From assembly GCA_001872625.1 (NCBI GenBank), contig MNXP01000034.1, forward strand, positions 1 through 44,268: DNA of 44,268 nt, read 5' to 3'. Numbering within the stretch: the first letter of the stretch is position 1; each line of letters begins with the position of its first letter. Below are positions 8,602 through 16,013 of the stretch, one piece after another. Below the pieces are notes generated by a model, which saw nothing but the letters and a program-made list of their open reading frames with translations, was not told where the DNA came from and did not search any database. This DNA is from Bacteroidetes bacterium CG2_30_33_31. GTDB lineage: Bacteria; Bacteroidota; Bacteroidia; Bacteroidales; UBA1556. The translations under genes and the position numbers were made by a program.

Positions 8602-9606
8602 TTATTGAAGTTCCAGAGCCATTAAATCTAAAATATTAAAAACTTCTTCAGTATTTTCTGCAGTTATAAGTTTCATTTTCCAAGGTTTGAAATTTGCTAT
8701 CCCCTTGAAATAATTGCCATAATGTTTTCTTATCTCATTAGTTGTGCGAGTTTCACCCTTTATCTTTATTGAGTTGTTATAGTGAATTTTACAAACTCTA
8801 ACTCTTTCATTAATGTCAGGATAATTATATGTTTCGCCACGCATGAGGGCTTTTATCTGTGAAAAAATCCAAGGATTTCCCATTGCTCCTCGACCAATCA
8901 TAACTCCATCTACTCCATATATTTTGAATTTTTCTATTGCTTGTTCGGCATTGATAACATCTCCATTGCCAAATATCGGAATTTCAATTTCGGAGTTGGC
9001 TTTTACTTCAGCAATTGTATCCCAATCTGCTTCACCTTTATATAATTGTGAGCGTGTACGACCATGAATAGCGATTGCTTTAACGCCAATATCTTGCATA
9101 CGTTTAGCAACTTCTACAATATTTTTTGAATCGTCATCCCAGCCCAATCGTGTTTTAATGGTTACTGGTAGATCAACAGCTTTTATTACAGCTCTCGTCA
9201 TTTCCACCATGCGAGGTATATCCCTAAGAAATGCAGCACCAGCACCTTTGGATACGACTTTTTTTACTGGACAGCCATAATTTATATCGATTAAGTCTGG
9301 ATTGGCGGCGCTTGATAATTTTGCTGCAGCAATCATGCTATCTTTTTGATGACCAAATATTTGTATACCAATTGGACGCTCGGCTTCATCAAAATCGAGC
9401 TTACGTGTACTTTTAAAGGCATCGCGTATTAATCCCTCCGAAGAAATAAATTCTGTGTACATAAGATTTGCTCCAAATTCCTTACAAATCAGCCGAAAGG
9501 CTGTGTCAGTTACATCTTCCATTGGAGCTAATATTACTGGAAAATCTGCTAATTCTATATTGCCAATTTTTATCAATTCTGTTGTTTTAAATTTTGGTGG
9601 TGGCAA
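8602..9606 (-). CDS. dusB: tRNA-dihydrouridine synthase (DusB-type)
   Basis: This 334-residue flavoenzyme reduces uridines in the D loop of tRNA. The TIM barrel starts with the FMN motif VILAPMEDVTD. The catalytic Cys112 stands in INYGCPVKKV, and later FMN/phosphate-binding segments GRTRSQLYKG, IFGNGDV and DGVMIGRGAMGNPW are present. The C-terminal helical RNA-binding domain contains RKHYGNYFKG. It is the last gene of a minus-strand group after a lipoprotein gene (38-base gap). Its substrate, the D arm, is the region altered in the tRNA-Leu copies at 20471-21010; the coincidence need not be meaningful. Confidence 0.93.
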   Translation of the reverse strand: MPPPKFKTTELIKIGNIELADFPVILAPMEDVTDTAFRLICKEFGANLMYTEFISSEGLIRDAFKSTRKLDFDEAERPIGIQIFGHQKDSMIAAAKLSSAANPDLIDINYGCPVKKVVSKGAGAAFLRDIPRMVEMTRAVIKAVDLPVTIKTRLGWDDDSKNIVEVAKRMQDIGVKAIAIHGRTRSQLYKGEADWDTIAEVKANSEIEIPIFGNGDVINAEQAIEKFKIYGVDGVMIGRGAMGNPWIFSQIKALMRGETYNYPDINERVRVCKIHYNNSIKIKGETRTTNEIRKHYGNYFKGIANFKPWKMKLITAENTEEVFNILDLMALELQ

Positions 9607-9644
9607 AAAATTTACTTTAGATTCAAGTTAACATAAGTTTGCAA

Positions 9645-10346
9645 TTAACCAGAAATAAGTATTGGTTTCAAATCATCGCTATATTTAAAAGCTAAATGAA
9701 ATTGAATTCTGTTTTTAAATTTAATATATTCATCTTCAGATAGTTCACAAATTTTTTTATCGAAGATGGCTTCGCAAAAATCTTCTGCTGTTTGAATATA
9801 ACCTTTAATTAATTCGGCAATAATTGGTTCAAAATCTGATATAGGTCTTTTCATTTTGGTTATCAACCACATGCCATTACCGTCAGGCATATCAGAAAAA
9901 CCTTTTCTTTTGCCGTAATTAAGATATTGATAATAAACATATTGAGCTACACTGTCGAGTGGCATAAGTTTTCCTTCAATTAAAATATTATTGCCATCAA
10001 GATTTATTTCCAATATTTTATCAAAATCATATTCAAAATCAATATTTCCACATGGTGGAGGTTCAATGCCGAGCGAAAAAGTATTACGGCTTGCATGGTC
10101 AACGATTTTAGATTTCTTGCTATCAAAATAAATAATTGGTAAGGCGGTCTCAGAGTTTTTGCATGCGATGTTTTCCAAATATTTTATAGTTCTTTTCATA
10201 CTTTTAAGCGACGCAAAGTTTATCATTTTTACATTCTCTGACACTAAAAATAGATTCCTTTTATTTTCACAAACCGATGGTTTACAAGAGTTTATTGCTA
10301 ATATTAGAATGAAAGTTATAAATGAAATCAGATAAAATCTTCTCAT
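9645..10346 (-). CDS. Predicted lipoprotein of unknown function
   Basis: This 233-residue protein has a lipoprotein signal: a basic start, a hydrophobic core and the lipobox INSC at residue 21. I do not recognise the mature part. It has a conserved-looking central block DKILEINLDGNNILIEGKLMP followed by a mainly helical C-terminus; the block loosely recalls the periplasmic domain of ExbD-type proteins, but this is not enough for a call. Its ATG lies one base after the stop of the heptose kinase gene, so the two are almost certainly translated from one message, which hints at an envelope role. Confidence 0.7.
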   Translation of the reverse strand: MRRFYLISFITFILILAINSCKPSVCENKRNLFLVSENVKMINFASLKSMKRTIKYLENIACKNSETALPIIYFDSKKSKIVDHASRNTFSLGIEPPPCGNIDFEYDFDKILEINLDGNNILIEGKLMPLDSVAQYVYYQYLNYGKRKGFSDMPDGNGMWLITKMKRPISDFEPIIAELIKGYIQTAEDFCEAIFDKKICELSEDEYIKFKNRIQFHLAFKYSDDLKPILISG

Positions 10347-10347
10347 G

Positions 10348-11346
10348 TTAGATAATTATTTTTGATGCTTCTTTCAATAATTTTTCTTTATTAATTGGAA
10401 TTACTCCTACTTCTTCGCAAACCAATCCGCCTGCAATATTTGCAAGATGCACAGCTTTTTTCAGACTAAAGCCAGCCACTAAAGCAGTTGTTATAGTGCT
10501 GATTACTGTATCTCCAGCGCCTGAAACATCGGCAATATTTCTAATCTCTGCCTTGAAATGAAAACTTTCTTCTTTAGCTATGGCCATAATTCCATTTTCT
10601 GATAATGTTACTACTATATTATCTATATTATTATCAATCAATAATTTATTTGCAATTTTATTTATTGATTCCAAATCATTACAGCTAATATTTGAATTGG
10701 TTCCTTCGCACAATTCTTTGAAATTGGGTTTAAAAAGTGTAACATTTTTATAGAATTTGAAATTTTTTTTCTTTGGGTCAACAGTTACAATAATGTTGCT
10801 TTTTTTTGCAATTTGAGTTACAAAATTGACAAGTCTTTTATCAATTATTCCTTTATCGTAATCTTCAAAAATTATAGCATCAATATGAGTTGTGGAAAGA
10901 ATAAAATTCAATTTTTCTATAAGCGAATTGAAATCTTTTTTGTTAAGCATGGCGGTAGTTTCCTCATCTACTCTGAGCATTTGAGTGGTATTGCCAAAAA
11001 CTCTGTATTTTGTAGTAGTAATTCTTTGGTTGCTAAAAACTATTCCGTTTATTGCAAGATTTTCGTTTTCCAACAAGCTTATAAATTCATCTCCTTTAGC
11101 ATCTTTACCAACCAATGAGCAAAGTATTGGATTGGCTCCCAGAGATTTGATGTTGAGTGCAACATTTGCAGCACCGCCTAAGCGACTATATCTTTTGTAA
11201 ACAGAAACCACCGGAACTGGTGCTTCTGGTGAGATTCTTTCAACTTTGCCAATTATATAGCTATCAACCATGACATCACCAATAACGATGATGTTTTTTG
11301 ACTCAAAGCTGTGAAATAAATCTCGTAATTCATTGCTGGCTGACAT
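10348..11346 (-). CDS. D-glycero-beta-D-manno-heptose-7-phosphate kinase (RfaE1/HldE kinase domain)
   Basis: This PfkB-fold sugar kinase of about 332 residues has the RfaE1 features GDVMVDSYIIG near the start, RISPEAPVPVV, RLGGAANVALN, the diagnostic FEDYDKGII and the C-terminal DVSGAGDTV holding the catalytic base. It would phosphorylate heptose 7-phosphate at C1 in the ADP-heptose pathway to lipopolysaccharide. The adenylyltransferase domain that completes bifunctional HldE is absent, so a separate HldE C-domain must exist elsewhere. The frame can also start at 11370; the ATG at 11346 was chosen because the extra residues have no family match. It is followed at once by a lipoprotein gene. 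Confidence 0.88.
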   Translation of the reverse strand: MSASNELRDLFHSFESKNIIVIGDVMVDSYIIGKVERISPEAPVPVVSVYKRYSRLGGAANVALNIKSLGANPILCSLVGKDAKGDEFISLLENENLAINGIVFSNQRITTTKYRVFGNTTQMLRVDEETTAMLNKKDFNSLIEKLNFILSTTHIDAIIFEDYDKGIIDKRLVNFVTQIAKKSNIIVTVDPKKKNFKFYKNVTLFKPNFKELCEGTNSNISCNDLESINKIANKLLIDNNIDNIVVTLSENGIMAIAKEESFHFKAEIRNIADVSGAGDTVISTITTALVAGFSLKKAVHLANIAGGLVCEEVGVIPINKEKLLKEASKIII

Positions 11347-11380
11347 AATAAAATTATTTAATAATGGCAAAAATAAATAA

Positions 11381-11410
11381 AATACCGCCTCAATAAATTA
11401 AGGCGGTATT
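11381..11410 (-). terminator. Terminator downstream of the DUF2147 gene
   Basis: AATACCGCCT (11381-11390) and AGGCGGTATT (11401-11410) form a perfect 10-base-pair stem with a 10-base loop. On the minus strand it is followed by TTTATTTATTTTT. T-rich DNA also follows on the plus strand, so it could work both ways. Confidence 0.75.
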
Positions 11411-11438
11411 TTTAATAATCTAATTTTCTTTTGGAGTA

Positions 11439-11885
11439 TTATTCCATTCTATGCCATGTTTGAGTTCTATAGATAAAAGAAATATATCCTCTTACATTTA
11501 ATTTATTTGGGTCTTTTTCGTCAAGCCACATTTTGCAATCGTAAACTTTACCATTGTGAGGGTCGAGAATGCCATCATCGGCATACCAAGTATTTCCATC
11601 TTTTTTTAATGCTTTTACAATTTCCATCCCGATAATTTTTTTATCTTTTCGAGCGTCGGTGCACTTATCGCATATTGGATCTTGATCTTCATTTGGTTCT
11701 TTGTAAAGTTTAATAATTCTCCCATAAAGTTTGCCATCGGTTTTCATAAATAAATATACGATGGATTTGGCTTTACCAGTTTCATCATCTATTGTTTTCC
11801 AATTGCCAGTAATAGGTTTACTGACTGGTGCTGAGACAAATAGGATCATTGTGAGGATTCCTAATAAAAAAAGTTTCATAAGCAT
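11439..11885 (-). CDS. DUF2147 family secreted protein
   Basis: This 148-residue protein has a short signal peptide (KLFLLGILTMILFVSA) and a single DUF2147 domain: ITGNWKTIDDETGKAKSIV, KLYGRIIKL, a CDKC pair and ILDPHNGKVYDCKMWL, ending RTQTWHR. DUF2147 domains are small lipocalin-like barrels outside the cytoplasmic membrane with unknown ligand. A second Met two codons in (11879) is an equally good start. The gene lies 20 bases after the PspC gene and ends at a strong terminator, so the two form one unit. Confidence 0.85.
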   Translation of the reverse strand: MLMKLFLLGILTMILFVSAPVSKPITGNWKTIDDETGKAKSIVYLFMKTDGKLYGRIIKLYKEPNEDQDPICDKCTDARKDKKIIGMEIVKALKKDGNTWYADDGILDPHNGKVYDCKMWLDEKDPNKLNVRGYISFIYRTQTWHRME

Positions 11886-11905
11886 TTGTATTTATTGGTT
11901 AATAA

Positions 11906-12310
11906 TTAATTCTTCCTTAAGCCTTTTATTAATATTAAAATTCCAACTACCACAAGAATCCATGGCCATAAATCCCGGAAATGAATTTCTGGAATATAGC
12001 GTTCAATTAGAAATAATATGCCAAGTGTAATCAAAATTATGCCAGCCATTATATTTCCATTACTGTCTCCATTAGATTTTTTATAGTTGTAATTTTTTTC
12101 ATATTCTACTTCCATATTATCATCATTTAAATTGTTTTCAGGTATAACTATCCACATTATTATATAAATCAAAACGCCAGCACCAAAGCAAAGAAGCAAA
12201 ATAAATATAAGCCGAATTATCCACAGTTCTATTTGAAAATACTCTGATAAGCCAGAAGCTACACCACCAATAATTTTATTTTTCGTGTTTCTTCTTAGCA
12301 TCCTTGTCAT
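11906..12310 (-). CDS. PspC domain membrane protein
   Basis: This 134-residue protein opens with the PspC domain: RRNTKNKIIGGVASGLSEYFQIELWIIRL, followed by a membrane span FILLLCFGAGVLIYIIMWIVIPE. After a charged linker come two more hydrophobic segments (GNIMAGIILITLGILFLIERYIP and LWPWILVVVGILILIKG), which look like the LiaF-type transmembrane module. PspC proteins sense or buffer membrane stress in the phage-shock response. No PspA is present here. It leads a two-gene unit with the DUF2147 protein and has one of the better promoters of the window. Confidence 0.88.
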   Translation of the reverse strand: MTRMLRRNTKNKIIGGVASGLSEYFQIELWIIRLIFILLLCFGAGVLIYIIMWIVIPENNLNDDNMEVEYEKNYNYKKSNGDSNGNIMAGIILITLGILFLIERYIPEIHFRDLWPWILVVVGILILIKGLRKN

Positions 12311-12333
12311 ATATTTCGTGTTGATTTATATGA

Positions 12334-12363
12334 CAAAATTAAGGATTTTTTCATACAAAACAA
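12334..12363 (-). promoter_or_regulatory. Promoter of the PspC/DUF2147 unit
   Basis: On the minus strand a TTG (12363-12361) is followed after 19 bases by TAATTTTG (12341-12334). Both boxes and the spacing fit the Bacteroidota consensus TTTG-N19-21-TAnnTTTG. The coding start at 12310 leaves a short leader. Confidence 0.55.
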
Positions 12364-12465
12364 TTTATAATATTTAATGTATGATTTTATTATTGACTTT
12401 GTTTTGTTGTGGTTGTAATTTGGCCGTCATAAATCCTCAGGAATAATGAAATAAGCTTTTATGTA

Positions 12466-13404
12466 ATGAATGATTTGAATCAATTAGAAAAAAACAGAAT
12501 TATTTGGGCTTCAACGCGTTCAGTTCTTGAATCATTGAAGTTTAAGAGCAAAAGGGGAGGGAAAAAGAGTAAAAGTCATTGGACACTTTTCGAAAAATTA
12601 TTGGGAATTTTTGTGTTTATTTTAAAAATGACACGATATTATAAAATAGGTCTTGGAAATGCTATGTATAATGATCTGACTGAATTAACACTTGAGTATA
12701 AAAATCTGCCGAAAGAACTGGAAGGATATAAGATAATTCAACTTAGTGATTTGCATCTTGACACAATTGCCAAAACTGAAGTTTATATTGTAGATAAAAT
12801 TAAGAATTTGAAGTACGATTTATGCGTCATTACGGGCGATTATAGAAAGAATGACAATGGCAGATTTGTACATGTTATTAATCCTTTCAAATTTTTAGTT
12901 CAAAATATATTTGCAAAAGATGGAATTTGGGCAGTTCTTGGTAATCACGATTCTTACATGATGGTGGATTATGAAAACGAATTACATCCATTGAAATTTT
13001 TAGTCAATGAAGATGTGATTATTGAAAAAAATGGCACAAAGCTTTGTGTTGTTGGTACAGATGATCCCTTTGCTTACTATACAGACAAGGCGGTTTTAGC
13101 CCTTGAACGAGCAAAAGGTGATTTTAAAATCGCACTTGTGCATACTTCCGAACTCCATGATGTGGCTTCAGAAAAAGGCTACAACCTCTATCTTTGTGGT
13201 CATACTCATGCTGGTCAAATCTGTCTGTCTGGTGGAATTCCTTTGATAACGCATCAAAAAGATGGAAAGAAATATTTTAAAGGAATGTGGACGGATGGCG
13301 AAATGGTTGGATATACCAGTGCTGGAAATGGAGTCTCTGGAGTACCTCAGCGCTTTAACACATTCGGTGAAATTGTTCTAATAACTTTGAAAAATAAAAT
13401 TTAG
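12466..13404 (+). CDS. Metallophosphoesterase (YkuE/YaeI-type)
   Basis: This 312-residue protein has all five motifs of calcineurin-like phosphoesterases: QLSDLHLD (Asp95, His97), VITGDYR, VLGNHDSYM, VHTSELHD and CGHTHAGQ. The last, with the preceding organisation, is typical of the YkuE/YaeI group, which acts on phospholipid or UDP-sugar-lipid phosphoesters. The first 65 residues are basic with a moderately hydrophobic helix (KLLGIFVFILKMTRYY) and probably associate with the membrane. It is divergent from the PspC gene and stands 40 bases before the Hpt gene. The exact substrate cannot be decided. Confidence 0.9.
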   Translation: MNDLNQLEKNRIIWASTRSVLESLKFKSKRGGKKSKSHWTLFEKLLGIFVFILKMTRYYKIGLGNAMYNDLTELTLEYKNLPKELEGYKIIQLSDLHLDTIAKTEVYIVDKIKNLKYDLCVITGDYRKNDNGRFVHVINPFKFLVQNIFAKDGIWAVLGNHDSYMMVDYENELHPLKFLVNEDVIIEKNGTKLCVVGTDDPFAYYTDKAVLALERAKGDFKIALVHTSELHDVASEKGYNLYLCGHTHAGQICLSGGIPLITHQKDGKKYFKGMWTDGEMVGYTSAGNGVSGVPQRFNTFGEIVLITLKNKI

Positions 13405-13444
13405 GAAAAATGCTATCAAAATAAAAATTTTAAAACCCAATATT

Positions 13445-13789
13445 ATGATTGATTATAATGTTTTTGACATGACTTACAGTGATTTTGGTGCTGAGATGAT
13501 TAACGAAATAATTGATATTTATATTTCTGAGCATGAATCTCGATTTATTACTTTAAAAGAGAATATCGACTCTGGCGATTTGGACTCGATGGGAAAAAAT
13601 GCTCATAGTCTAAAAGGGGCAACATCAGTTCTATATGATACAGATGTGGCTGAGCTTGCAAGGCAAATGGAGTTCAAAGGGAAGAAGAATGATTCGAGTG
13701 GAATAAATGATTTATATGATAATCTTCACAAAGAGGCTAATAGACTTATTGAAGATTTGAAACAACTCAAAAAAAAGTACCCAATTTAG
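13445..13789 (+). CDS. Hpt (histidine phosphotransfer) domain protein
   Basis: This 114-residue, all-helical protein is a stand-alone Hpt domain. The phosphorylatable His54 lies in KNAHSLKGATSVL, the canonical HxLKG motif, and helices on both sides have the usual lengths. Such proteins pass phosphoryl groups between a hybrid kinase receiver and a response regulator. The two regulators at 13955-15301 and 15515-15895 are the obvious partners, yet no kinase is encoded in the window. A terminator follows directly, so it may be co-transcribed only with the phosphoesterase upstream. Confidence 0.88.
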   Translation: MIDYNVFDMTYSDFGAEMINEIIDIYISEHESRFITLKENIDSGDLDSMGKNAHSLKGATSVLYDTDVAELARQMEFKGKKNDSSGINDLYDNLHKEANRLIEDLKQLKKKYPI

Positions 13790-13809
13790 ATTAGTGGATT
13801 TCTTTAAAG

Positions 13810-13835
13810 GAGCGATAGTTTAGTCGCTCTTTTTT
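13810..13835 (+). terminator. Terminator after the Hpt gene
   Basis: GAGCGA (13810-13815) pairs with TCGCTC (13824-13829) around an 8-base loop and is followed by six T residues. Confidence 0.75.
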
Positions 13836-13954
13836 ATGATTTTATTGTTTTAATTTATCAATTTTACCATCAAAATTATTTTTAAGCCAAAGGAATAATA
13901 ATTTTAAGGTTTTAAATTTTATGTTATGATTGAAGATATAAATATGGCTTTGAA

Positions 13955-15301
13955 TTACAATTCGCCATTTTTACGCATACGATAAATTGTCGATTTTCCT
14001 ATATCTAACTTCTTGGCTACCAACAAAATATTATCATCGTATTTTTTCAAAAAACTTTTAATAATTTTTTTATTGTACTCTACCAACGACAATTCTTGCA
14101 TCATTAAATCATTCAACGAAGAAGAGCCTTGAAAATTAATATCATCAGGTTGTATGCTACTTGAATTTGCCATAACAGCTGATAATTCGACAATGGCTTT
14201 AAGCTCTCTGACATTTCCAGGGTATGGATATTTTAGTAATTTTTCTTGTGCAGTTTTCGATAAGTTAAGTTTTTCCATAGCGTTCTCAGTACAAAAGGCA
14301 TCCATAAAATGTTTTGCAAGTAATAAAATATCGCTGCCTCTATCGCGTAAAGGAGGCAATTCAATTGGTAAACCAAGCAAACGATAGTATAAATCTTCTC
14401 TAAAATTTCCTTTTTTCACTTCATCCATTAGGTTTCGATTTGTAGCAACAATAATTCTTACATCAGATTTTATTACTGTGTTTCCGCCAACTCTTGTAAA
14501 CTCTCTTTCCTGAATTGCACGCAGAAGTTTGGCTTGCATATTCAAACTCATTTCACCAATTTCGTCAAGGAAAAGTGTCCCTAAATTAGCTTCCTCAAAT
14601 TTTCCAATTCGGGTACTGCTGGCACCAGTAAAAGCCCCTTTCTCGTGACCAAACATTTCACTTTCGATTAAATCCTCGGGAACTGCCGAAACATTAATAA
14701 TTACAAAAGGTTTTTTGTTACGACTTGAATTATAATGAATTGCCTTAGCTACAACTTCTTTTCCTGTGCCAGTTTCACCAGATATGGAGACAGTAATATT
14801 TGTTTTTACAGCTTTTTCCATTAAGCCAAAAATTTGCTTTATTGGCGCGCTGTTTCCAACAATACTTTTTGTAAACTCGTATTTTTTGCCAATCTCTTCC
14901 CGTAAAGATTTTATTTCGTCTCTTAAATTAAGATTTTCTTTAAAGATTTTAACTGTGTTCCAGATTCTGGTTTTTATATCATCATTTTTCATGATATAAT
15001 CGCGAGCACCATGTTTCAAAAGCTCAACTGCTGTGTTTATATTCTCTTGTCCGGAAATAATTACAACAGGTAATTCTGGATTGAAATCTGTAATTTTTGT
15101 TAGCACATCCATGCCAGTCATATCGGGTAAGGAATAATCCAAAGTTATAATATCTGGATTTTTTGTCTGCAAACTATTTATACAGCTTTTCCCAGTGTTG
15201 AACACTTCTACTTCATTATCTGGATTTTGTGATAAATGATAAGCGATAACTTTTGCATACATTGGGTCATCTTCTACAACAAATATTCTTGTTTTTCGCA
15301 T
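13955..15301 (-). CDS. Sigma-54-dependent response regulator (NtrC family)
   Basis: This 448-residue protein has three domains. The receiver (1-120) has acidic residues at 11-12 and phospho-acceptor Asp55 in TLDYSLPD. The AAA+ domain (about 145-375) has Walker A GETGTGKE at 175-182, the sigma-54 contact loop GAFTGA at 222-227 and Walker B LFLDE at 243-247. A Fis-type helix-turn-helix ends the protein ([12 protein letters not shown]). It should therefore activate sigma-54 promoters on phosphorylation. No cognate kinase is adjacent. It is divergent, across 213 bases, from a single-domain receiver, which suggests a shared phosphorelay with the Hpt protein. Confidence 0.93.
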   Translation of the reverse strand: MRKTRIFVVEDDPMYAKVIAYHLSQNPDNEVEVFNTGKSCINSLQTKNPDIITLDYSLPDMTGMDVLTKITDFNPELPVVIISGQENINTAVELLKHGARDYIMKNDDIKTRIWNTVKIFKENLNLRDEIKSLREEIGKKYEFTKSIVGNSAPIKQIFGLMEKAVKTNITVSISGETGTGKEVVAKAIHYNSSRNKKPFVIINVSAVPEDLIESEMFGHEKGAFTGASSTRIGKFEEANLGTLFLDEIGEMSLNMQAKLLRAIQEREFTRVGGNTVIKSDVRIIVATNRNLMDEVKKGNFREDLYYRLLGLPIELPPLRDRGSDILLLAKHFMDAFCTENAMEKLNLSKTAQEKLLKYPYPGNVRELKAIVELSAVMANSSSIQPDDINFQGSSSLNDLMMQELSLVEYNKKIIKSFLKKYDDNILLVAKKLDIGKSTIYRMRKNGEL

Positions 15302-15514
15302 GTTTATTTGGTTCTTTGGTTGTTTTCTTAATTTTAGAACTCAATCCCAAAAATACAACCGAATTTTTTAATAAGCAATTTTATTTTACAATTTGGAGAT
15401 AATAAATCCAATAATGAGAAAATATTGAATTTCCTAACATATTTAAATTGTTATCAATCAAAGCAATAAATATTAGGCATAATTTTTATTAAAAAATATT
15501 TACAATATAACCTT

Positions 15515-15895
15515 ATGGAGCCTTTAATATCTATTGTTGACGATGATATTTTTTTTCAAAATTATATTTCTGCCTTTCTTCGGCAGCATAATTTTAATAG
15601 AGTTATATCTTATAGCACTGGGGAGATGTGTTTAGCAAATATAGACAAAAGGCCTGATTTAATAATTTTGGACCATGATATGAATGGTTTGTCTGGCACT
15701 GATGTTTTAAAAGAGATGAACCGTCAGGCAAATGTTTTTGATGTTATAATGGTGAGTAGCCGTGATGATGAGGATTTAATTCAAAGTGTTGTTAAATTAG
15801 GAGTTAAGAAATATATCAAAAAGGACAATGAACTCCAAAAGAATCTTAAAGAATATTTTTCGAATATAAATTCTCATAAAGTTTCAATAACTTGA
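15515..15895 (+). CDS. Single-domain response regulator
   Basis: This 126-residue protein is a bare receiver domain: acidic cluster DDD at 9-11, phospho-acceptor Asp53 in LILDHDMNG, and a conserved Ser-Ser and Lys-Lys near the end (VSSRDDED, YIKKDNEL). No output domain is attached, so it works through protein contacts or as a phosphate shuttle, as in CheY or Spo0F. It is divergent from the NtrC-type gene and near the Hpt gene. The order Hpt, NtrC, receiver suggests a phosphorelay whose kinase lies elsewhere. Confidence 0.88.
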   Translation: MEPLISIVDDDIFFQNYISAFLRQHNFNRVISYSTGEMCLANIDKRPDLIILDHDMNGLSGTDVLKEMNRQANVFDVIMVSSRDDEDLIQSVVKLGVKKYIKKDNELQKNLKEYFSNINSHKVSIT

Positions 15896-16013
15896 TTATT
15901 TGCTAAAATAAATGCTTTTTATATTTCGTGGCGATGTTATAATTGCTGCCATTTTTTGTTTTATTGAAACACTAATTATCTGTTATATAAATATTTAAAA
16001 ATAATGAATTATA

